Below, piece after piece: positions 1 to 5,467 of a stretch of 5,467 nucleotides of DNA. Both the position numbers and the translations under genes were made by a program. Origin of the DNA: Candidatus Dadabacteria bacterium (lineage in GTDB: Bacteria > Desulfobacterota_D > UBA1144 > Nemesobacterales > JAJCZQ01); the NCBI GenBank assembly GCA_030624695.1, contig JAUXJP010000087.1, positions 1 to 5,467 of the forward strand, read 5' to 3'. How positions within the stretch are numbered: the stretch's first letter is position 1; each line of letters begins with the position of its first letter. The notes beneath the pieces are model-generated. The model saw nothing but the letters and a program-made list of their open reading frames with translations. It was not told the DNA's origin and did no database searches.

Positions 1-57
1 ATTAAATTATTATGTTAAAATAATATGAATATTTAATTAATGTGAATTATTAAAATT
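1..57. other. Extremely AT-rich leader upstream of the first gene
   Basis: These bases contain only four G and no C. They have no open frame of note and no recognisable Shine-Dalgarno sequence before the ATG at 58. Such composition is usual for a promoter region, and several TATAAT-like hexamers could be drawn here. The sequence is so AT-rich that none can be singled out. The upstream gene lies outside the window. Confidence 0.4.
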
Positions 58-399
58 ATGGAAATTCTCATTTCAATGAAAGCGGACGACATGCGCCGCA
101 CCAAGTTTAAAAATCTTCAAATGGATATGCCTGATACACAGATCAATGGACATTTTATTGCAGAATTAAGAGAAGCTGAAATAGAGAAAATAGTACTGCT
201 TAAAAGATATGGTGAAATTTTATTAAAAAAATTAAATACCAAACACAACTATGCAATCGATTATACCGAACATGGTTTTAAACTTAAGAGACAGGTCGAT
301 TACGATAAGGACTATATGGAAGAATGGGACGAATGGGTAGTATTTTCCCATGAACTTTACGAACAGCTTGAAGAGTTTTTCGAAGAGGAAGAAAATTAA
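58..399 (+). CDS. Small protein of unknown function with acidic C-terminus
   Basis: I do not recognise this 113-residue protein. It has no signal peptide, membrane segment, cysteine or metal motif. Residues 1-80 carry a balanced charge (about 15 Lys/Arg, 12 Asp/Glu), with a likely amphipathic helix around residues 32-60 (FIAELREAEIEKIVLLKRYG). Residues 81-113 are very acidic: 15 of 33 are Asp or Glu, there is one Lys, and aromatic residues are interspersed (EEWDEWVVF, ending EEFFEEEEN). This suggests a soluble cytoplasmic protein that may bind a basic partner, which is inference only. The start is uncertain: in-frame ATGs lie at 58, 76 and 91, and none has a strong Shine-Dalgarno. The ATG at 91 has GGA four bases upstream and sits in a GC-rich patch. 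The stop is 71 nt before the ileS start, on the same strand, so co-transcription with ileS is possible. The coding-like amino-acid composition supports a real gene. Confidence 0.65.
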   Translation: MEILISMKADDMRRTKFKNLQMDMPDTQINGHFIAELREAEIEKIVLLKRYGEILLKKLNTKHNYAIDYTEHGFKLKRQVDYDKDYMEEWDEWVVFSHELYEQLEEFFEEEEN

Positions 400-461
400 T
401 TTGTTAATTGTAATTGCATCTATCTAAGCTATTATCTTTCTTTAATTTTTCTATAATAAAT

Positions 462-465
462 AAGG
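462..465 (+). promoter_or_regulatory. Shine-Dalgarno AAGG that fixes the ileS start
   Basis: AAGG lies five bases before the ATG at 471. The open frame could extend upstream to a TTG at 414, but the 19 extra residues (MHLSKLLSFF...) do not resemble an IleS N-terminus and the TTG has no ribosome site. The ATG at 471 gives MSEKEKPNYKDTLNLPKTDF, which fits the family: its 'YKDTLNLPKTDFAMKANL' stretch is the usual IleS beginning. Confidence 0.6.
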
Positions 466-470
466 TTAAT

Positions 471-3302
471 ATGTCTGAAAAAGAAAAACCAAATTATAAA
501 GACACACTTAATCTGCCCAAAACAGATTTTGCAATGAAGGCCAATCTTACCCAGAGAGAACCCGAAATTCAGAAAAGATGGGCAAAAGAAAACCTCTATA
601 AACAGATAAGGGACAAGTCCACCGGAAATGAGAAATATATATTTCATGATGGGCCACCTTATGCAAACGGCCCAATACATCTTGGCCACCTTTTAAACAA
701 GGTACTGAAAGATATAGTCGTAAGATCAAAAACTATGGAAGGATACGATGTTGATTTTATTCCCGGCTGGGACTGTCACGGGCTTCCGATTGAACACAAA
801 GTACTTAAAGAACTGGGTGATGAAGCAAAAGATTACACAAGACTGAAAATTAGGAATAAATGCCAGAGCTATGCCGATAAGTTTGTAAGAATGCAGGCAA
901 AACAGATGCAAAGACTTGGTACCACCGGTAATTATGAAAATCCCTACCTTACAATGGTTCCTGAGTTTGAATCAGGTGTACTAAATGTATTTGCAGACCT
1001 TGTTGAGACAGGGCTTGTCTACAGGGACCTTAAACCGGTTCACTGGTCTATTGAAAACCAGACAGCACTTGCCGATGCAGAACTTGAATATCATGACAAG
1101 CAGGACAAGAGTATTTACGTGCTGTTTGAAATAGAAAGTGGTTCAAATTTTCCGGTTTCTTTAAATGCAGGCGTTGATAATAACTACCTGATGATATGGA
1201 CAACAACTCCATGGACACTCCCGGCTAACCTTGCAGTAGCAGTAGCTCCAAAAGGGGACTATGGCAACTACCAGTTTGAGTTAAACGGTAAAATCATAAA
1301 TGTTATCATTGTTGATACCCTGGCTGAAAATATATTCAACAAAGCCGAAATAAAAGATTTTAAAAAAATTGGTTCCTGCAAAGGGAATGAACTAACTGAA
1401 AACGGTATTGAATACCACCATCCTTTTATTGATAAAAAGGGAAGGGTAGTATCTGCCGAATATGTTACTTTTGAGGATGGTACAGGGCTTGTACACACAG
1501 CCCCTGGGCATGGCGTAGAAGACTATCAGACAGGACTTAAGGAAGGGCTCGATATATACTGTCCTGTAAAAGCCGATGGTACTTTTGATGATACTGCACC
1601 GGAATGGCTTACCGGACTAGACGTGTGGAATGGAAACGAACTCGTAATAGATAATCTTAAAGAAAATGAAAGGCTGTTTTTTGTTGAAGAGTATCTTCAT
1701 AGTTACCCTCATGACTGGAGAAGTAAAACTCCAACGATTTTCAGGGCCACAGAGCAATGGTTTATAGCAGTGGACAAGCCCTATGGAGATAACAATAAAA
1801 AACTCAGGGAGAATGCACTTGAGTGCATAGAAAACTCCGTCCGGTTTTATCCTGAATGGGGAAAAAACAGGTTCAGGGGTATGCTTGAATCAAGGCCGGA
1901 TTGGTGCATCTCAAGGCAAAGGTCCTGGGGACTTCCGATACCAGCTTTTACGAATGAAGATGGTGAGACTTTACTCACACCGGCCACAGTAAGATCAATC
2001 TCAGAAAAAATAAAAATTAAAGGGTCTAATATCTGGTTTCTGGAAGAGCCAGCTCAGTTACTGGATAATTATGATCCCACTGCGGACCCTCATGCACCTG
2101 GATGGTTAAAAGAAAACCCTCAATTAATAACAAATGGTTTAAGGAAAGGAATGGACATTTTCGATGTATGGTTCGAATCCGGATCATCATGGAACTCGGT
2201 ATTAAAAGCACGTAACATTGGATACCCGGCTGATCTCTATCTCGAAGGAAGCGACCAGCACAGGGGGTGGTTTCAACTGTCACTATTACCTGCACTTGGC
2301 GCAACAGGCGAGGCACCTTTTAAAGCAATATTTACTCATGGTTTTATGGTTGACGCACAGGGCAAAAAAATGAGTAAATCAGGCGGAAATGCCCTGGAAG
2401 TTGATGAAATCTTAAAGACCCACGGGGCTGATGTATGCAGATGGTGGGTTAGCACACTTAAATTCGCAAATGATATTAAGGTCGACTGGGAGTTTTTTAA
2501 AGTTGCAGCCGATGAGTACAGGAAAGTTAGAAATACAATAAGATTTTTACTTGGAAATATCAGCGATTTTGATATCACTAAAGATAAAATAGAATTCAAA
2601 GAAGAAGATAAAGTCTCCATTGATTACTGGGCTTATGCCAAATTAACGGAATTTGTGAATGAAACAAGGGAAGCTTACAGCAATCTTGATTACAAACATG
2701 CGAGTGAATTAATTTTCAGCTTTTGTTACGATACGTTAAGTGCTGTATACATTGTGGCTGTAAAAGACAGGTTATACTGCGACAAGGCAGACAGCAGGAG
2801 ACGAAGAAGGACACAGACAGTATTATATGCAATCTCTGATTCATTAATAAGACTGCTAGCTCCAATACTTGTTCATACTGCTGACGAGGCCTATTTATCT
2901 CTTACTGGTAAAGCCGATATTCATATTCAGGATTTCCCATTAATTGAAAACATTGATCTTGATAGTTCATGGAATGAGATAATTGAGATTAGGGAGAAGT
3001 CACTTAAAGAGCTTGAAGAAGCAAAAGAGCGAGGAATCTCTAACCCGCTTGATGCTGGTATAATAATCAACCTTGAAAAAAATATTTATGTTAAATTAAA
3101 ACCCTACGAAGAAGACCTTGCAGACCTATGTGGAGTCAGCCGTTTTAATATCGAAAATGGTGATGGGCTTAATATCAGTGTTTATGATTTATCGGACAAA
3201 CTAAGGTGTGAAAGGTCATGGAAAAGGGATGAAACAGTGAAAGAAAGAACTAATGGCGGGATACTTAGTGACAGAGATGCAGAAGCACTTGGTGTAAGTT
3301 GA
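471..3302 (+). CDS. ileS: Isoleucine--tRNA ligase (IleS)
   Basis: Cytoplasmic class I aminoacyl-tRNA synthetase that activates isoleucine with ATP and charges tRNA-Ile. The CP1 domain edits mischarged valine. With the ATG at 471 the protein has 943 residues, close to the E. coli length. Visible motifs are the HIGH signature HLGH at 70-73, GWDCHGLPIEHK just after residue 100, the editing-domain Thr-rich WTTTPWTLPANLA starting at Trp243, GTGLVHTAPGHG at 337-348 with Asp351, WCISRQRSWG at 478-487, DVWFESGSSW at 565-574, LEGSDQHRGWFQ, and KMSKS at 633-637. An anticodon-binding helical region follows. The C-terminal zinc ribbon is degenerate: Cys913 in CERSWKRD is the only one left of the four cysteines expected there, and the tail reads LSDRDAEALGVS. 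The reading frame is intact. It is the bacterial IleS1-like form judged by HLGH, KMSKS and the presence of this tail. The gene is convergent with hinT, 49 bp away. Confidence 0.98.
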   Translation: MSEKEKPNYKDTLNLPKTDFAMKANLTQREPEIQKRWAKENLYKQIRDKSTGNEKYIFHDGPPYANGPIHLGHLLNKVLKDIVVRSKTMEGYDVDFIPGWDCHGLPIEHKVLKELGDEAKDYTRLKIRNKCQSYADKFVRMQAKQMQRLGTTGNYENPYLTMVPEFESGVLNVFADLVETGLVYRDLKPVHWSIENQTALADAELEYHDKQDKSIYVLFEIESGSNFPVSLNAGVDNNYLMIWTTTPWTLPANLAVAVAPKGDYGNYQFELNGKIINVIIVDTLAENIFNKAEIKDFKKIGSCKGNELTENGIEYHHPFIDKKGRVVSAEYVTFEDGTGLVHTAPGHGVEDYQTGLKEGLDIYCPVKADGTFDDTAPEWLTGLDVWNGNELVIDNLKENERLFFVEEYLHSYPHDWRSKTPTIFRATEQWFIAVDKPYGDNNKKLRENALECIENSVRFYPEWGKNRFRGMLESRPDWCISRQRSWGLPIPAFTNEDGETLLTPATVRSISEKIKIKGSNIWFLEEPAQLLDNYDPTADPHAPGWLKENPQLITNGLRKGMDIFDVWFESGSSWNSVLKARNIGYPADLYLEGSDQHRGWFQLSLLPALGATGEAPFKAIFTHGFMVDAQGKKMSKSGGNALEVDEILKTHGADVCRWWVSTLKFANDIKVDWEFFKVAADEYRKVRNTIRFLLGNISDFDITKDKIEFKEEDKVSIDYWAYAKLTEFVNETREAYSNLDYKHASELIFSFCYDTLSAVYIVAVKDRLYCDKADSRRRRRTQTVLYAISDSLIRLLAPILVHTADEAYLSLTGKADIHIQDFPLIENIDLDSSWNEIIEIREKSLKELEEAKERGISNPLDAGIIINLEKNIYVKLKPYEEDLADLCGVSRFNIENGDGLNISVYDLSDKLRCERSWKRDETVKERTNGGILSDRDAEALGVS

Positions 3303-3325
3303 AAATTTAAATATGAATGTATTAG

Positions 3326-3350
3326 AACACTAAATTGTGTTTAGTATTTT
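3326..3350. terminator. Weak AT-rich hairpin between convergent ileS and hinT
   Basis: ACTAAA (3329-3334) pairs with TTTAGT (3340-3345) around a five-base loop, and ATTTTATT follows on the plus strand. An alternative overlapping pairing is AACAC (3326-3330) with GTGTT (3337-3341). The position, just after the ileS stop and just before the hinT stop on the other strand, suits a terminator shared by the convergent genes. The stem is short and AT-rich and the T-run is interrupted, so intrinsic termination would be weak. Rho-dependent ends are equally possible. Confidence 0.3.
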
Positions 3351-3351
3351 A

Positions 3352-3693
3352 TTAACCAGGCGGCCATGTAAGTTTTCTGCCGCCTAGTAAATGAAAATGC
3401 AAATGAAAAACGCTTTGTCCGCCATTTTCTCCTACATTAGTTACAACCCTGTAACCGTTATCTGCCAATCCTTCATGTTTAGCTATCTCGGCAGTTTTTA
3501 GCATTATATGCGCAAGTATTTCTTTATCTTCTGCTGTTAATGTAGCAATTGAAACAATCTCTTTTTTTGGGATTATCAGTATATGAACCGGCGCCTGCGG
3601 ATTAATATCACGAAATGCTAGGCATAAATCATCCTCATATACTATATCAGCCGGTATTTCTTTGTTTATTATTTTAGTGAATAACGTGCTCAT
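3352..3693 (-). CDS. hinT: HIT-family purine nucleoside phosphoramidase (HinT-like)
   Basis: A small cytoplasmic histidine-triad hydrolase. Members of this branch (E. coli HinT, human HINT1) are homodimers that split AMP-lysine and other adenosine phosphoramidates, including aminoacyl-adenylates formed by lysyl-tRNA synthetase. The 113 residues align along the whole family length. The N-terminal segment is FTKIINKEIPADIVYEDD, then AFRDINPQAPVHILIIPKK (residues 26-44), GENGGQSVFHLHFHLLGG near the end, and WPPG at the C-terminus. The histidine triad is H97-L-H99-F-H101-L-L, with H99 expected to be the nucleophile. The ATG at 3693 has AGAGG eight bases upstream. It lies 17 nt after the stop of the YciK-like SDR, so the two are probably one operon with hinT second. 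The physiological substrate in this organism is unknown. The sequence excludes the GalT and Fhit branches by size and by the HinT-specific N-terminus. Confidence 0.93.
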   Translation of the reverse strand: MSTLFTKIINKEIPADIVYEDDLCLAFRDINPQAPVHILIIPKKEIVSIATLTAEDKEILAHIMLKTAEIAKHEGLADNGYRVVTNVGENGGQSVFHLHFHLLGGRKLTWPPG

Positions 3694-3701
3694 CTTATTA
3701 A

Positions 3702-3706
3702 CCTCT
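3702..3706 (-). promoter_or_regulatory. Shine-Dalgarno AGAGG for hinT
   Basis: On the minus strand AGAGG stands eight bases before the hinT ATG, entirely inside the 17-nt gap after the upstream SDR stop codon. It is the best ribosome site in the window and confirms the start at 3693. Confidence 0.65.
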
Positions 3707-3710
3707 TTAA

Positions 3711-4427
3711 CTATTTTTCTATCCAGTCCCTTGCATTAAATTCCTTGCCGGTCTCTCCAATTGATTCATCAGATGCAAGGTAAACAAATACTGGTGCAAT
3801 ATCATGAGGGGTAGGGAGAGTGTTAGGGTCTTCTCCTGGCATGGCTGCAGCTCTCATATCTGTTCGGGTCCCTCCGGGGTTAACAGAATTAACTCTTATG
3901 TTAAACTCTGAAAGTTCCTGTGCCAGTATCTGTGTAAGTGCTTCTAATCCGAATTTAGAAACAGAATACGCACCCCAGTTAGCTCTTCCTTGTCTTCCAA
4001 CTGTCGAGCTGACATTTATTATAGATCCGTTACCGGTTTTCTTTAATAATGGAATAAGTGCTTTGGTTATATAAAACTGTGCATTCAGATTTATATCGAT
4101 AACCTGGTTCCATAAATCATCAGGATATTCTTCAATTTTTGAATTAATACCTAAGATACTTGCATTGTTTACCAGAATATTCAATTTCCCGTATTTCTCA
4201 GAAATATAATTCTTAATCAATGTAATATCATTGGTATTTGTGAGATCGGCTCTTAGAGAGCTTATTTGAGCTCCATTTTTTAGTTCGTTTTCAACATTTT
4301 TTAATTCTTCTTCATTTCTTGCACAAATTATTACATTTGCACCTTCATCAAGAAAAACTTTTGTAATTCCTCTACCGATTCCTTTGCTTCCGCCGGTAAC
4401 TAAAATGATTTTATTTTTCAATCTCAT
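3711..4427 (-). CDS. YciK-like short-chain dehydrogenase/reductase
   Basis: A 238-residue classical SDR with a Rossmann fold that probably uses NADP(H). The cofactor loop is TGGSKGIG at 11-18. Lys15 in it and Arg37 after the second strand (CARN) favour NADP(H) over NAD(H). NNAS lies at 87-90, the structural Asn at 113, and the catalytic Ser141, Tyr154 and Lys158 (YSVSK) are all present. The stretches VGRQGRANWGAY (143-154) and NPGGTRTDMRAAAMPGEDP (183-201) closely match, from memory, E. coli YciK (VGRQGRANWGAY, NPGGTRTSMRASAFPTEDP), whose substrate is not established. The protein is about 14 residues shorter than YciK. An in-frame TTG at 4439 would add four residues. I prefer the ATG at 4427, since MRLKNKIILVTGG is the normal SDR opening; neither start has a clear Shine-Dalgarno. 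It is the first gene of a probable operon with hinT and is transcribed divergently from fmdB, behind a palindrome-containing promoter. Confidence 0.93.
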   Translation of the reverse strand: MRLKNKIILVTGGSKGIGRGITKVFLDEGANVIICARNEEELKNVENELKNGAQISSLRADLTNTNDITLIKNYISEKYGKLNILVNNASILGINSKIEEYPDDLWNQVIDINLNAQFYITKALIPLLKKTGNGSIINVSSTVGRQGRANWGAYSVSKFGLEALTQILAQELSEFNIRVNSVNPGGTRTDMRAAAMPGEDPNTLPTPHDIAPVFVYLASDESIGETGKEFNARDWIEK

Positions 4428-4466
4428 AATTTTTGTCAATAATACTTAATGTTTTACTTTAAGTAC

Positions 4467-4496
4467 AATATAATCATAACATACAGTATGTTACAA
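4467..4496 (-). promoter_or_regulatory. Candidate sigma70-type promoter for the SDR-hinT operon
   Basis: Read on the minus strand, TTGTAA (4496-4491) is followed after 18 bases by TATATT (4472-4467). These match the -35 and -10 consensus at four and five of six positions. The predicted start of transcription is near 4460, giving a leader of roughly 33 nt to the ATG at 4427. The surroundings are AT-rich, so chance matches are common. What raises confidence is the palindrome that fits exactly in the spacer. Confidence 0.42.
4477..4493. promoter_or_regulatory. Perfect 17-bp palindrome, candidate repressor operator
   Basis: TAACATAC-A-GTATGTTA has two perfect 8-base arms around a single central base. 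It occupies most of the spacer of the candidate SDR-hinT promoter and reaches into its -35 hexamer. A bound dimer there would block RNA polymerase, or could twist the spacer as MerR-type activators do. The arms resemble the ACATAC/GTATGT halves seen in some TetR-family operators, but no regulator gene is in the window and I cannot name the protein. A smaller palindrome, TACTT-T-AAGTA (4455-4465), overlaps the expected transcription start. Confidence 0.5.
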
Positions 4497-4565
4497 CTTA
4501 TACATGATATATTACTTTAATAGTGTATTACGTCTGATAAGATATATTATGTAAACTAACCATTT

Positions 4566-4592
4566 TACTATAACTTAATAAAAATTATAGTA
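4566..4592. repeat. 8-bp inverted repeat in the divergent intergenic region
   Basis: TACTATAA (4566-4573) and TTATAGTA (4585-4592) are exact reverse complements separated by 11 bases. As RNA this is a weak stem with a single G-C pair. As DNA it could be a second regulator site upstream of the fmdB promoter, or it could be chance in AT-rich sequence. No T-run follows it on the plus strand, which argues against a terminator in that direction. Confidence 0.35.
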
Positions 4593-4626
4593 CCCTCTTC
4601 CAGAATAAAAACAAAAAATTATAACC

Positions 4627-4654
4627 TTGAACAATATCTATATGTAATTATATT
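4627..4654 (+). promoter_or_regulatory. Candidate promoter for fmdB
   Basis: TTGAAC (4627-4632) is followed after 16 bases by TATATT (4649-4654), which match the -35 and -10 consensus at four and five of six positions. Transcription would begin near 4661, about 30 nt before the fmdB ATG, leaving room for the GGAG ribosome site. The region is very AT-rich, so this is only a plausible assignment. Confidence 0.35.
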
Positions 4655-4678
4655 TATTAAAACTTTTATATGGTTTTC

Positions 4679-4682
4679 GGAG
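4679..4682 (+). promoter_or_regulatory. Shine-Dalgarno GGAG that fixes the fmdB start
   Basis: GGAG lies eight bases before the ATG at 4691. An in-frame ATG at 4670 would add seven residues (MVFGDIK), but the ribosome site would then fall inside the gene. FmdB proteins almost always begin MPxYEY, as the 4691 start gives. Confidence 0.65.
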
Positions 4683-4690
4683 ATATAAAA

Positions 4691-5035
4691 ATGCCTATTT
4701 ATGAATATGAATGTAAAGCTTGCGGTTTGTACTTTGAAGAACTTCAGGGATTTAATGATAAGCCAATAAAAAAATGCCCTGAATGTAAAAAGAACAAAGT
4801 TGAAAAATTAATTTCTCTTTCCGCTTTTCATCTCCATGGTAACGGATGGTATGAGACAGATTATGGTAAAAAGAAAGTCTCATCCGGAACCCCTTCCCCA
4901 AAAAAATCTGATAGTGGTGAAACAACACCTGACACTGGTGGTGCAGGAACAGTAACATCGGGAACACCTGATGGTGATACTGCTGCAGCAACTATGGAGT
5001 CTATCAAAAAAGATACAGCAAAAGCAAAAGGTTAA
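4691..5035 (+). CDS. FmdB-family zinc-ribbon protein
   Basis: A 114-residue protein of the FmdB (putative regulatory protein, CxxC_CxxC_SSSS) family, named after a Methylophilus protein implicated in formamidase expression. For most members the role is unknown. The N-terminal zinc ribbon starts MPIYEYECKACG and binds one zinc ion through C8, C11, C29 and C32 (CxxC...CPEC). The family motif SAFHLHGNGWYETDYGKK follows at 44-61. From about residue 63 the chain is low-complexity, rich in Ser, Thr, Gly, Pro and Asp, and probably disordered; it ends in a Lys-rich tail. This layout is typical of the family. There is no signal peptide or membrane segment. The gene starts an apparent operon: the next SDR begins 9 nt after its stop. 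The start is set by the GGAG ribosome site and the family N-terminus. Membership is secure; function is not. Confidence 0.92.
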   Translation: MPIYEYECKACGLYFEELQGFNDKPIKKCPECKKNKVEKLISLSAFHLHGNGWYETDYGKKKVSSGTPSPKKSDSGETTPDTGGAGTVTSGTPDGDTAAATMESIKKDTAKAKG

Positions 5036-5044
5036 AATTAACAT

Positions 5045-5467
5045 ATGAACCTTGGTTTAAAAGGTAAAAATGCAATAATTTCAGCTTCTAGCAAAGGATT
5101 AGGTAAAGCCTGCGCTGAAGAATTAGCTGCAGAGGGCTGTAATTTAACGATATTTTCACGAAATCTAAAAAACATAAAGGAAACAGCCAAAGAAATAGAG
5201 CTTAAATATAATGTTAAAGTAATATATTTAAAAGCTGATGCAAGTAATCCAGATGATTTAAAAAATGTTGTTAAAATTTCCAAGCATGAACTAAAAAGTA
5301 TAGACATTCTAATAAATAATTCAGGTGGCCCCCCTTTTGGTTATTTTGAGGATTTTAAAAATAAAGACTGGCAAAACGCACTTGAATTAAATCTCCTCAG
5401 TATTGTAAACCTAACCAGGGAAGTCCTACCCTCTATGATAAAACAAAATTGGGGTAGAATTATCAAT
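5045..5467 (+). CDS. Short-chain dehydrogenase/reductase, NNSGGPP subfamily (3' end cut by window)
   Basis: The first 141 codons of an SDR that continues past the right edge. Classical members have about 250-265 residues, so the active-site YxxxK lies outside. The protein begins MNLGLKGKNAIISASSKGLG. The cofactor loop is ASSKGLG at 14-20, where Ala replaces the first Gly of the usual TGxxxGIG; this is normal for this subfamily. Lys17 and Arg39 (SRN) suggest NADP(H). INNSGGPPFGYF (90-101) is the subfamily hallmark in place of NNAG. ELNLLSIVNLTREVLPSM (114-131) and the GRIIN at the edge follow the usual order. Such proteins are often labelled 3-oxoacyl-ACP reductase-like, but their substrates are mostly unproven. 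The ATG lies 9 nt after the fmdB stop, with AAAGG 13 bases upstream, which is too far to be a good ribosome site. Translational coupling with fmdB is therefore likely. Confidence 0.9.
   Translation, partial: MNLGLKGKNAIISASSKGLGKACAEELAAEGCNLTIFSRNLKNIKETAKEIELKYNVKVIYLKADASNPDDLKNVVKISKHELKSIDILINNSGGPPFGYFEDFKNKDWQNALELNLLSIVNLTREVLPSMIKQNWGRIIN

Noticed and set aside
452..457. Perfect TATAAT as a -10 element of an ileS promoter
   Set aside because: Transcription would start near 464, inside the AAGG ribosome site. No -35-like hexamer lies 16-18 bases upstream (CTATTA, TATTAT). It is probably chance in AT-rich sequence.
414..470. In-frame 5' extension of ileS starting from TTG at 414
   Set aside because: The 19 extra residues do not look like an IleS N-terminus. 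The TTG has no ribosome site, whereas the ATG at 471 has AAGG at the right distance.
400..470. T-box riboswitch or leader peptide controlling ileS
   Set aside because: The 71-nt gap is far too short for a T-box, has no conserved T-box core or terminator hairpin, and contains no convincing small open frame.
2026..2620. Minus-strand open frames opposite ileS (2026-2316 and 2336-2620)
   Set aside because: They lie fully inside a certain ileS region, resemble no family, and have a composition expected of antisense shadows of conserved codons.
3820..4074. Plus-strand open frame of 84 codons opposite the YciK-like SDR
   Set aside because: It is wholly antisense to conserved SDR motifs and has no recognisable domain. 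It is a shadow frame.
4434..4439. TTGACA on the minus strand as a consensus -35 element
   Set aside because: Its matching -10 would fall inside the SDR coding region, downstream of the likely ATG at 4427, so it cannot drive the full gene.
5084..5104. Loss of the first glycine in the SDR cofactor loop (ASSKGLG) as a sign of a broken enzyme
   Set aside because: Ala at this position goes with the NNSGGPP hallmark in a known SDR subfamily, so it is normal rather than degenerate.
4752..5307. Minus-strand open frames opposite fmdB (4752-4991) and opposite the partial SDR (5038-5307)
   Set aside because: The plus-strand proteins match known families across these regions. The antisense products are Leu/Phe/His-rich or Leu/Ser/Phe-rich shadows without family features.

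Overview
The window looks like chromosomal housekeeping DNA from an AT-rich, probably Gram-negative bacterium. It holds six genes in three transcription blocks. No rRNA, tRNA, CRISPR array, transposon or phage gene was seen. The best clue to the organism is the isoleucyl-tRNA synthetase. Its C-terminal 'CERSWKRDETV...LSDRDAEALGV' tail and an extra 'NYDPTADPHAPGW' segment before the DVWFESGSSW motif resemble, from memory, IleS proteins of Planctomycetota (Phycisphaerae type). I treat that assignment as tentative.

Layout. (1) Plus strand, 58-3302: a 113-codon gene of unknown function with a very acidic C-terminus, then ileS, complete, with its start best placed at 471. (2) Minus strand, converging on ileS: a YciK-like short-chain dehydrogenase/reductase (SDR, 4427-3711), followed 17 nt later by a HinT-type HIT-family nucleotide hydrolase (3693-3352). 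The 49-bp gap between ileS and hinT carries a weak AT-rich hairpin. (3) Plus strand, divergent from block 2: an FmdB-type zinc-ribbon protein (4691-5035), followed 9 nt later by a second SDR of the NNSGGPP subfamily, which runs off the right edge (5045 to beyond 5467).

The divergent intergenic region (about 4440-4690) is the most informative non-coding stretch. It contains a perfect 17-bp palindrome at 4477-4493, lying between the -35-like and -10-like elements of a candidate promoter for the minus-strand SDR-hinT pair. It also has a second 8-bp inverted repeat at 4566-4592 and a candidate promoter for fmdB.

How the genes fit together: ileS charges tRNA-Ile. HinT family members hydrolyse aminoacyl-AMP-like nucleoside phosphoramidates, so a link with tRNA synthetase chemistry is biochemically reasonable, but convergent neighbourhood alone does not show one. 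The two SDRs are predicted NADP(H)-dependent oxidoreductases of unknown substrate. I found no clear evidence of a novel defence or mobile system. The points most worth a second look are the palindromic operator, the unknown acidic protein before ileS, and the loss of the zinc-binding cysteines in IleS.
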